In this document: positions 11,640 to 21,833 of the stretch, in pieces
Numbering within the stretch: the first letter of the stretch is position 1
Layout: the number at the start of each line of letters is the position of its first letter
Made by a program: the position numbers and the translations under genes
Notes under the pieces: generated by a model
What the model was told of the DNA's origin: nothing
Databases searched by the model: none
What the model saw: the letters and a program-made list of their open reading frames with translations, nothing else
Source of the DNA: Maratus speciosus
Taxonomy: Eukaryota; Arthropoda; Arachnida; Araneae; Salticidae
Assembly (NCBI GenBank): GCA_963932465.1
Contig: OZ010799.1
Span: 284,156,083 to 284,220,082, forward strand
Direction: 5' to 3'
Length of the DNA: 64,000 bases

Positions 11640-13735
11640 TCACACCGTAACTCCCGTAATTATGAACCGATTTCGATGTAATTCGGTGTGTACATAGTAC
11701 ATACCAATGTCTCGACCGAGTTCGTTGGCCAGCTTCATCCGCCGTTTTGTTTCAAAATGGCGGCCATTTAAATTTTTTTAAAAACTTAAAACCTTGCAAT
11801 GTGGTACCAAAAAATTAAAAATGGAAAAATATTTTTTTATTATGTATTTGACCTTTATACAAAGATTCCGGAGCAGTTTTTGTTTCCTCTATATCTTAAA
11901 AAATGGCTGAGTTATAGCATTTTGAATTTCTAGCGTGGCTGACATTTTGAAACGTCCTGAATTTTGTCACGCGATAAAAGGCGTATTTATGAACCGATTT
12001 GGATGTAATTCGGTTTGTACATAGTACATACCAATCTCTCGACCGAGTTCGTTGGCCAGCTTCATCCGCCATTTTGTTTCAAAATGGCGGCCATTTAAAA
12101 ATTTTTTAAAAATTTAAAATTTGAAATGTGGTACCAAAAAACTGAAAATGGAAAAATATTTTTTTCTTATGTATTTGACCTTTATACAAAGATTTCGGAG
12201 CAGTTTTTGTTTCGTCTATATCTTAAAAAATGGCTGAGTTATAGCATTTTGAATTTCTAGCGTGGCTGACATTTTGAAACGTCCTGAATTTTGTCACGCG
12301 ATAAAAGGCGTATTTATGAACCGATTTGGATGTAACTTCGTTTATACATAGTACGTACTAATGTCTCGACCGGGTTCGTTGGCCAGCTTCACCCGCCATC
12401 TTGTTTAAAAATGGCGGCCATTTAAATTTTTAAGAAAAATTTAAATTTGAAATGTGGTACCAAAAATTGAAAATTGAAAAAATATTTTCTTCTTATATGT
12501 TTGACCTTGATAAAAAGATTCGGGAGCAGTTTTTGTTTCGTCTATATCTTAAGAAATGGCTGAGTTACAGCATTTTGAATTTCTAGCGTGGCTGACATTT
12601 TGAAACGTCCTGATATTTCTCACGTAATAACAGGCGTATTTATGAACCGACTTGGATGTACCTTGGTGTGTACATAGTACATACAAATATCTCGACCGAG
12701 TTCGTTGGCCAGCTTCATCCGCCATCTTGTTTCAAAATGGCGGCCATTTAAAAAAAATTAAAAAATAAAAAAATTTAAATGAGATACCAAAAAATTGGAA
12801 AATGAAAAAGATTTTTTTTGTATGTGTTGACCTTAATACAAAGATTCCGGAACAGTTTTTCTTTCGTCTATATCTAAAAAAAAATGGCTGAGTAATTGCA
12901 TTTTGAATTTCTCTTGTGGCTGACATTTTAAAACGACCTGATTTTTGCCACGCGATAACAGGCGTATTTATGAACCTATTTGGATGTAACTTGATCTGTA
13001 CATAGTACATACCAATGTCTCGACCGAGTTCGTTGGCCAGCTTCATTCGTCATCTTGTTTCAAAAGGGTTGCCATTTAAAAATAATTAAATTTAAAATTC
13101 AAAATGAGGATTTAAAAAATTGGAAAATGAAAAAGATTTTTTTTATGTGTTTGGCCTTGATACAAAGATTCCGGAGAAGTTTTTGTTTCTGAAAATTTGT
13201 TCTTTTGTTGATATCTTAAAAAATGGTTGATTTATAGCACTTTGAATTTCTAGCATGGCTAACATTTTGAAACGATCTTGTATTTGTCACGCGATAACAC
13301 ACGTATTCGCCTATTTCGATGTAAGAAGGCATGTGGATAGTATACATCAACACCTCGACCAAGTTCGCTGGCCAGATTCATCAGCCATCTTGTTTCAAAA
13401 TGGCGGCCATTAAATTAAAAAATATATATATATTTAAAGTGAGGTGCAAAAAAAATTAGAAATTGAAAAAGGTTTCTTTCTTAAGTATTTGATCTTGATA
13501 TAAGGATTCAGGAGCATTTTTTGTTTGTCTTTACCTTAAAAAATGGCTCAGATATAGCAGTTTCAATTTCTATTGTGGGTGACATTTTGAAAAATCTGAT
13601 TTTTTGCATGCGACAGCACTCCTATATATTAACCGATTCCGATGTGAGTGAGCATGTGCACAGCAATTTCTAAGGTCTCGACCAAGTTCACTGCTTAGCC
13701 TCATCCACCATGTTGTCTTAAAATGACAGGCACTT
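11640..13735 (+). repeat. 326-bp tandem array inside element A
   Basis: Successive units start near gtaattatgaaccgatttcg and end near ggctgacattttgaaacg. Spacing of the shared landmark is 328, 326, 326, 328, 335 and 323 bp. Units nearest the 5' end are most alike; the last two are clearly more diverged. Most units carry an inverted pair CCGCCATTTTG / CAAAATGGCGG (or a variant) separated by TTT. Confidence 0.85.
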
Positions 13736-13946
13736 TAAGAAATTGCCGAATTTGGCAGCCAAATATAAGTTACTTTAAAGAAAAGCAGCTTGGATAAAGC
13801 TGACTAATTTCGCGAAATTCTCATTCATTATATTGATAAAAATTAGTATTGAATCTCCTATATTCGGTTTCCACTAAATTGAGCTTCGTGTGTTTGCATG
13901 ATATAAGTTGGCTTTTTTTAAATAAGGATTATGAAAGCTACCTCTT

Positions 13947-13968
13947 CCTCCCGGCACTGGCCGGAAGG
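13947..13968 (+). other. 3' terminal stem-loop of element A
   Basis: A stem of CCGGC with GCCGG around an ACTG loop, extended by CCT/AGG after one mismatch. It ends a few bases before the TTTT boundary, where Helitron-class elements place their termination hairpin. Confidence 0.65.
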
Positions 13969-14079
13969 ACTTTTATTAATTTCATTTCGTCTCAAAATGA
14001 GACTTTTGTGTGGATTTGCCAATTGACTAAATACGTATAAAGAAAAATACATTATGAATAATATATTAAATTTAAAAAA

Positions 14080-14635
14080 TCAAAAAACCCGACTACGTAA
14101 AAAGCGAACTAATTAATTATTTCAAATCAATGCGAAACTATTTTTTATATTACTTACCTCTTTTTTTATTTACTTGTATTGATGACCTTTAAGTTGTGTT
14201 TAATTGTTAGTTCCTATCTATAAACACTGTTTTGATGAGGTCTATATGATGATGCCTATGATGGTTAGAGTTGCAGTAAAGCTACATATCCTTCCTACAC
14301 AACTATCATGTGGTGTAATATTTAAACGGAGCATCTGACTGTAAAATAGTCAATGAAACATCGGCTTCATTTTGAAAGATCTATCCAATGATGTGACACA
14401 CAATAGTGTGCGGAAAAAACTTTTTTCCTCTTTACCGCCATTTTGTATTTTACGGCCACCATTTTGAATTTATAAAAACAAAAACTAAGCTGTAGCCATC
14501 GGACGGTTAAGACGAATCGATAGAGACATCATTTATTAAAATCGATCCAGCCTTTGGGATGTTTCGAGGGTATACAGAAATCCACATACCCAGATACGCG
14601 TGAGACACATAATCCTTCTTGGAAGCCGTGTAAAA
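14080..14635 (-). mobile_element. Element with a cccgactacg end (relative of the one at 61 kb)
   Basis: Starts with aacccgactacgtaaaaag and ends with gcgtgagacacataatcc and cttcttggaagccgtgt. Read on the minus strand, this end matches the start of the 61.0-kb element (cccgactacggc ... aggagggttatg ... tatg). It also contains ccgccattttgtattttacggccaccattttg at about 14440-14470, echoing the hairpin of the Helentron-like units. No coding region. Confidence 0.45.
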
Positions 14636-14639
14636 ACAT

Positions 14640-15640
14640 AGTAAAATTACTTTAAGTGGTCAAGATTTTGTAAAAATAAATCTTATCAATAAAATAATTT
14701 TTTGCTCCAATATTTAAAAAATAATAGTTTTAAGTTTTGTTGTTATAATACGTTGAAATTTAATGAATATTCTGGAAGTATTAAATATATAATAATTAGG
14801 CGTTTTTAAATTTATAATAAATGAAAAGCATAAATCATAAATTATAAATCATGCATGATTTCTTGTTTTTATTGACTAAATACGCATAAACAAAAATACA
14901 ACATGGCAAACTTTGTAAAATTATCTTAAGTGAGCAAGGTTTTCTCAAGTATTCATATCCGTAAAATATTTTCTTGCTCCTGGACATTAGCCAAAAGTCA
15001 TTTTTTATATGTATTGAAGACTGTTGGATCTTGGAAATAGAAACTCGTGTTGAAGTTTTGTTACGTTCTTATCTGTTTTTAGGGAAATAAAAGATCTGCT
15101 GCCTTCTCAAGATATTTACGTTTCGCTTTTTTCTCTGACGTTCCGATTTTCCATCATTTAACTGCCCTGTGATGTTTACAGTGTTATCTAAAAAGTTTTT
15201 ATTTAAATACTATTTCAGTTTCGAGAAAAAGAAATGCATTCTATATCATCACTCACATTCAAGCCGGTTTTTAAACTGCTTTTAATAAAAATACATGTGA
15301 AATGAAAAATGACTAACATAGATTTAAATAAGTTAAAATTTTGTTTTTCACAGCAGTGTTTCCTTTTGAAAGTATTTTTATCTTTAAACGTTTAAGTTTA
15401 TATAAAGTGTTGCTGTGCGAGTCTTTGTCAAATACAGCGTTATTTTAAAAACAATTGATTCCAAATCTGTAACCCAGTAAACATTTTATCGTTTTTAAGT
15501 CTATATAGTATATAATTATGTGTCTTTATGAATATATTCTAAAAATTATTATGCTTACATCAAATATGCTTACGATTTAATCAATTTACTAAACTATTTT
15601 TTTTATATATTAATTTACTAACTAAACGATTTAATCAATA
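14640..15640 (+). repeat. Host 1.2-kb segment, copy 1 (without insertions)
   Basis: Contains in order catgcatgattt, tttttattgacta, gctcctggacattagcc, gaaactcgtgttgaag, ttcaagccggtttttaaactg, cttttaataaaaatacatgtg, ctaacatagatttaaataag, and finally tacaagtatagcggtgttattaaat. Copies 2 and 3 share this order, but copy 2 is interrupted by transposable elements. This copy therefore shows the uninterrupted junctions. No gene is recognised in it. Confidence 0.75.
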
Positions 15641-16587
15641 GTGTACAAGTATAGCGGTGTTATTAAATAAATAAACAAATGCAAAGAATAAAACATGCAT
15701 GACTTTTCGCTTGTTTTTATTGACTAAATACGTATAAAGAAGAATACATGACAAACTTAGTAAAATTATCTTAAGTGAGCAATGTTTTATCAAGTAATCA
15801 TATCTATGCAATACATTTTTGCTCCAATACTTAAAAAATATATTTTTTAATATTGTTGTTATAATAAGTTGGAATTTAACCGATATTGTGCAAGTATTGC
15901 AGTATTTGAAATATATTACAAAGAAGGTTTATGTAAATATTCATGCAGAGAATATACAATAAATAATAAAACATGCATGATTTCTCTCTTGTTTTTATTG
16001 ACATAAATACGCAGGGCTCGCACCGTTCCTAAAATATTCGCACGTTGCTTCCAGTATTTTAATTATGAATTCTTCGTGGTATATCCTTTTAACATCTATA
16101 ATAGAATTATACAACTAAGATTATCGTTTTAATTTAGTGGTAGCAAAGTACGAAAATTTTAGGAACGCTGCGAGCCCTGAATACGCATAAAGAAAAGTAC
16201 AACATGACAAACTTCGTAAAATTATCTTAAGTGAGCAAAGTTTTCTCAAGTATACATATCCGTAAAATACTTTCTTGCTCCTGGACATTAGCCAAAAGTC
16301 ATTTTATATATGTATTGAAGACTGTTGGCTCTTGGAAATAGAAACTCGTGTTGAAGATTTTTAACGTTCTTATCTGTTTTTAGGGAAATAAAAGTTCTGA
16401 CTTCTCAAGATATTTACGTTTCGCTTTTTTCTCTGACGTTTCGATTTTCCATCACTTAACTGCCCTGTGACGTTTACAGTGTTATCTATAAAGTTTTTCT
16501 TTAAAAACTATTTCAATTTCTAGAAAAAGAAATGCATTCTATATCATCACTTACATTCAAGCCGGTTTTTAAACTGCTTTTAATAAA
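15640..16587 (+). repeat. Host 1.2-kb segment, copy 2 (5' part)
   Basis: Repeats the copy 1 order up to aaactgcttttaataaa, where the Helentron-like element B begins. It is also split at 16012/16179 by a small TIR element. The remainder of this copy resumes after element C at 21310. Confidence 0.75.
16013..16178. mobile_element. 166-bp TIR element (hAT-like MITE)
   Basis: Ends agggctcgcaccgttcctaa / ttaggaacgctgcgagccct are inverted over about 30 bp with few mismatches. Flanks are aaatacgc and gaatacgc, an 8-bp duplication with one mismatch. Segment copy 3 near 23700 reads straight through (ataaatacgcataaag), giving the empty site. An 8-bp duplication and an (c)agggctc end fit the hAT superfamily. 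No coding capacity. Confidence 0.7.
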
Positions 16588-19082
16588 AAAAGTCCTTCCG
16601 GCCAGTGCCGGGAGGAAGAGGTAGCTTTCAAAATCCTTATTTTAAAAAAGCCAACTTATATCATGCAAACACACGAAGCTCAATTTAGTAGAAACCGAAT
16701 ATAGGAGATTCAATACTAATTTTTATCAATATAATGAATGAGAATTTCGCGAAATTAGTCAGCTTTATCCAAGCTGCTTTTCTTTAAAGTAACTTATATT
16801 TGGCTGCCAAATTCGGCAATTTCTTAAAGTGCCTGTCATTTTAAGACAACTTGGTGGATGAGGCTAAGCAGTGAACTTCGTCGAGACGTTAGTAATTGCT
16901 GTGCACATGCTCACTCACATCGGAATCGGTTAATATATAGGAGTGCTGTCGCATGCAAAAAATCAGATTTTTCAAAATGTCACCCACAATAGAAATTGAA
17001 ACTGCTATATCTGAGCCATTTTTTAAAGTAAAGACAAACAAAAAATGCTCCTGAATCCTTATATCAAGATCAAATACTTAAGAAAGAAACCTTTTTCAAT
17101 TTCTAATTTTTTTGCACCTCACTTTAAATATATATATATATATTTTAATTTAATGGCCGCCATTTTGAAACAAGATGGCTGATGAATCTGGCCAGCGAAC
17201 TTGGTCGAGGTGTTGATGGATACTATTTACATGCCTTCTTACATCGAAATAGGCGAATACGTGTGTTATCGCGTGACAAATACAAGATCGTTTCAAAATG
17301 TTAGCCATGCTAGAAATTCAAAGTGCTATAAATCAACCATTTTTTAAGATATCAATAAAAGAACAAATTTTCAGAAACAAAAACGGCTCCGGAATCTTTG
17401 TATCAAGGCCAAACACATAAAAAAAATCTTTTTCATTTTCCAATTTTTTAATACCTCATTTTGAATTTTAAATTTAATTTTTTTTAAATGGCAACCCTTT
17501 TGAAACAAGATGGCGAATGAAGCTGGTCAACGAACTCTGTCGAGACATTGGTATGTACTATGTACAGACCAAGTTACATCCAAATAGGTTCATAAATACG
17601 CCTGTTATCGCGTGACAAAAATCAGGTCGTTTTAAAATGTCAGCCACAAGAGAAATTCAAAATGCTATTACTCAGCCATTTTTTTTTAGATATAGACGAA
17701 AGAAAAACTGTTCCGGAATCTTTGTATTAAGGTCAAACACATACAAAAAAAATCTTTTTCATTTTCCAATTTTTTGAAATCTCATTTAAATTTTTTTATT
17801 TTTTAATTTTTTTAAATGGCCGCCATTTTGAAACAAGGTGGCGGATGAAGCTGGCCAACGAACTCGGTCGAGATATTTGTATGTACTATGTGTACACACC
17901 AAGGTACATCCAAGCCGGTTCATAAATACGCCTGTTATTACGTGAGAAAAATCAGGACGTTTCAAAATGTCAGCCACGCTAGAAATTCAAAATGCTATAA
18001 CTCAGCCATTTCTTAAGATATAGACGAAACAAAAACTGCTCCCGAATCTTTTTATCAAGGTCAAACACATAAGAAGAAAATATTTTTTCAATTTTCAATT
18101 TTTGGTACCACATTTCAAATTTAAATTTTTCTTAAAAATTTAAATAGCCGCCATTTTTAAACAAGATGGCGGGTGAAGCTGGCCAACGAACCCGGTCGAG
18201 ACATTGGTATGTACTATGTATAAACGAAGTTACATCCAAATCGGTTCATAAATACGCCTTTTATCGCGTGACAAAATTCAGGACGTTTCAAAATGTCAGC
18301 CACGCTAGAAATTCAAAATGCTATAACTCAGCCATTTTTTAAGATATAGACGAAACAAAAACTGCACCGAAATCTTTGTATAAAGGTCAAATACATAAAA
18401 AAAAAAATATATTTTTCCATTTTTAATGTTTTGGTACCACATTTCAAATTTTAAATTTTTAAAAAAAATTTAAATGGCCGCCATTTTGAAACAAAATAGC
18501 GGATGAAGCTGGCCAACGAACTCGGTCGAGAGATTGGTATGTACTATGTACACACCGAATTACATCCAAATCGGTTCATAAATACGCCTTTTATCGCGTG
18601 ACAAAATTCATGACGTTTCAAAATTTCAGTCACGCTAGAAATTCAAAATGCTATAACTCAGCCATTTTTTAAGATATAGACGAAACAAAAACTGCTCCGG
18701 AATCTTTGTATAAAGGTCAAATACATAAGAAAAAAATATTTTTCCATTTTTAATTTTTTGGTACCACATTTCAAGTTTTAATTTTTTTTTTTTTAATTTT
18801 AAATGGCCGCCATTTTGAAACAAAACGGCAAATGAAGCTGGCCAACGAACTCGGTCGAGACATTGGTATGTACTATGTACACACCGAATTACATCGAAAT
18901 CGGTTCATAATTACGGGAGTTACAGTGTGACATAGGTCAGATATATATATATATATAAATTTTGAACGGAGGGTGGTTTCGGGGTCTGGGGGTCATGATC
19001 GATGAAAATATACCAAAATTTTTTGAAATCGCTTTCCTCCGAACGGCTGCAATAGGCAGCTTTTTCGTAAAGAAAGCTACCT
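16588..19082 (-). mobile_element. Helentron-like element B with seven internal units
   Basis: An inverted copy of element A: the hairpin end (aaaagtccttccggccagtg) comes first, then gaggtagctttc, the unique tail, seven units of about 326 bp, an AT microsatellite (18942-18957) and the gctacct end. It sits in segment copy 2. The uninterrupted copy 1 reads taataaaaatacatg, whereas here taataaa is followed by the element and then aatacatg. The insertion therefore lies between A and A (T and T on the other strand), as described for Helentrons. Confidence 0.72.
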
Positions 19083-19105
19083 AATACATGTGAAATAAAA
19101 AATTA

Positions 19106-21114
19106 AAAAGTCCTTCCGGCCAGTGCCGGGAGGAAGAGGTAGCTTTCATATTCCTTATTTTAAAAAAGCCAACTTATATTATTCAAACACACGAAGCTGA
19201 ATTTTGTGGAAACCGAATATAGGAGATTCAATACTAATTTTTATCAATACTAAATCATAATGAATGAGAATTTCGCGAAATTAGTCAGCTTTATCCAAGC
19301 TGCTTTTATTTAAAGTAACTTATATTTGGCTGCCAACTTCGGCGATTTCATAAAGTCCCTGCCATTTTAAGACAACATGATGGATGAGGCTAACCAGTGA
19401 ACTTGGTCGAGACCTTAGTAAGTGCTGTGCACATGCTCACTCACATCGGAATCGGTTGATATATACGAGTGCTGTCGCAGGCAAGAAATCAGATTTTTCA
19501 AAATGTCACCCATATTAGAAATTGAAACTGCTATATCTGAGCCATATTTTAAGATAAAGACAAACAAAAAATGCTCCTGAATCCTTATATCAAGGTCAAA
19601 TACTTAAGAAAGAAATCTTTTTCAATTTCTAATTTTTTGGCACCTCACTTTAAATACATATATTTTTAATTTAATGGCCGCCATTTTGAAACAAGATGGC
19701 TGATGAAGCTGGCCAGCGAACTTGGTCGAGGTATTGCTTATACTATCCCCATGCCTTCTTCCATCGAAATAGGCGAATACGTGTGTTATCGCGTGATAAA
19801 TACAAGATCGTTTCAAAGTGTTAGCCATGCTAGAAATTCAAAGTGCTATAATTCAACCATTTTTTAAGATATAAACAAAAGAACAAATTTTCAGAAACAA
19901 AAACTGCTCCAGAATCTTTGTATCAAGGCCAAACACATCAAAAAATCTTTTTCATTTTCCAATTTTTTAATACTTCATTTTAAATTTTAAATTACATTTT
20001 TTTAAATGGGAACCCTTTTGAAACAAGATGGCTAATGAAGATGGCCAACGAACTCGGTCGAGACATTGGTATGTACTATGTACAGACCAAATTACATCCA
20101 AATCGGTTCATAAATACGCCTGTTATCACATGACAAAAATCAGGTCGTTTTTTAATGTCAGCGACAATAGAAATTCAAAATGCTATAACTCAGCCATTTT
20201 TTTAGATATAGACGAAACAAAACCTGTTCCGGAATCTTTGTATTAAGATCAAACACATACAAAAAAATATTTTTCATTTTCCAATTTTTTGGTATCTCAT
20301 TTTAAATTTTAAAAAAAAATTTAAATGGCCGCCATTAGGAAACAAGATGGCGGATGAAGCTGGCCGACGAACTCGGTCGAGATATTTGTATGTACTATGT
20401 ACACACCAAGGTACATCCAAATCGGTTCATAAATACGTCTGTTATCACGTGACAAAATTCAGGACGTTTCAAAATGTCAGCCACGCTAGAAATTCAAAAT
20501 GCTATAACTCAGCCATTTTTTAAGATATAGACAAAACAAAAACTGCTTCCGAATCTTTTTATCAAGGTCAAACACATAAGAAAAAAATATTTTTTTTAAT
20601 TTTAATTTTTTGGTACCAAATTTCAAATTTAAATTTTTCTTAAAAATTTAAATGGCCGCCATTTTAAAACAAGATGGCGGCTGAAGCTGGCCAACGAACT
20701 CGTTTGAGACATTGGTCTGTACTATGTATAAACGAAGTTACATCCAAATCGGTTCATAAATACGCCTTTTATCGCATGACAAAATTCAGGACGTTTCAAA
20801 ATGTCAGCTACGCTAGAAATTCAAAATGCTATAACTCAGCCATTTTTTAAGATATAGACGAATCAAAAACTGCTCTGGAGTCTTTGTATAAAGGTCAAAT
20901 ACATAATAAAAAAATATTTTTCCATTTTCAATTTATTGGTACCATATTTCAAATTTTAAATTTCTTTAAAAATTTTAAATGGCCGCCATTTTGAAACAAA
21001 ATGGCGGATGAAGCTGGCCAACGAACTCGGTCGAGACATTGGTATGTACTATGTACACACCGAATTACATCGAAATCGGTTCATAAATACGAGAGTTACA
21101 ATGTGACATAGGTC

Positions 21115-21186
<72 letters not shown>

Positions 21187-21309
21187 ATTTTGAACGGAGG
21201 GTGGTTTTGGGGTCTGGGGGTCATGATCGATGAAAATATACCAAAATTTTTTGAAATCGCTTTCCTCCGAACGGCTGCAATAGGTAGCTTTTTGTAATGA
21301 AAGCTACCT
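19106..21309 (-). mobile_element. Helentron-like element C with six internal units
   Basis: Same orientation and parts as B, only 23 bp downstream of it; that 23-bp stretch matches host segment copy 1 (tacatgtgaaat.aaaaat). It has one internal unit fewer, with landmarks near 19388, 19709, 20043, 20364, 20690 and 21016, and a much longer AT microsatellite. Its distal flank (aaacatagatttaaataag) resumes host segment copy 2. B and C are therefore separate insertions only about 20 bp apart. Confidence 0.72.
21116..21184. repeat. (AT)n microsatellite inside element C
   Basis: About 69 bp of AT repeats with one ggat interruption. It occupies the position of the short AT tract in elements A and B, so it has expanded in this copy. 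Confidence 0.9.
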
Positions 21310-21833
21310 AAAACATAGATTTAAATAAGTTAAAATTTTGCTTTTTACCGCAGTGTTTTCTTTTGAAAGTATTTTTATCTTTAAACGTTTAAGTTTATGT
21401 AAAGTGCTACTGTCCGAGTCTTTAGCAAATACAGCGGTATTTTAAAAACAATTGATTTTTTTTCAAAACAATTGATTTTTTTCAAAACATTTGAGTTCAA
21501 ATCTGTAGCCCAGTAAACATTTTATCGTTTTTAAGTCTATATAGTATATAATTATGTGACTCTATGAATATATTTTACAAATCAAAATCAAAATGAGCAT
21601 AAAGATCAGCTGATGCCAGTAAAGAAGAGAAAGCCTATGAATAAAAAATAATGATTATAGATAATGGTTAATAATTTTAGAAGTTCATTCTATGTTATAA
21701 TATTGTGTCATATTTATATATTTTAGTGGCAAACGTATTTCTTACGATTTAATGAATTTACAAAACTATTTTTTAATATATTAATTTACTAACTAAACGA
21801 TTTAATCAATAGTGTACAAGTATAGCGGTGTTG
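21310..21833 (+). repeat. Host 1.2-kb segment, copy 2 (3' part)
   Basis: Resumes with acatagatttaaataagtt and continues to tacaagtatagcggtgtt, where the Helitron is inserted. It contains tcaaaatgagcataaagatc and gcctatgaataaa, shared with copy 3 near 24390 but missing from copy 1. Confidence 0.7.

Larger units (their letters stand above)
11492..13973 (+). mobile_element. Helentron-like (DINE-like) element A with seven internal units
   Basis: Structure, 5' to 3': an aggtagctttc subterminal sequence that also folds back on gctacct; a conserved block (attgcagccgttcggaggaa); a short AT microsatellite (11619-11630); seven tandem units of about 326 bp, with ttcgttggcc-type landmarks at 11721, 12049, 12375, 12701, 13029, 13364 and 13687; a unique tail; the inverted subterminal sequence gaaagctacct; and a GC-rich hairpin at 13947-13968 just before a TTTT end. 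Subterminal inverted repeats, a microsatellite and a 3' stem-loop are the known plan of non-autonomous Helentron/DINE elements. No Rep/helicase is present. The class is inferred from this plan and from the insertion sites of copies B and C. Confidence 0.7.

Noticed and set aside
12732..13046. 104-codon minus-strand open frame
   Set aside because: Lies wholly inside the 326-bp units of element A; similar frames recur in other units and end wherever the repeat mutates. Not a gene.
17786..20246. Several 60-70 codon frames starting MAD or MAN
   Set aside because: They start at the ATGGCGG or ATGGCxA of the repeated hairpin and reflect unit periodicity, not coding selection.
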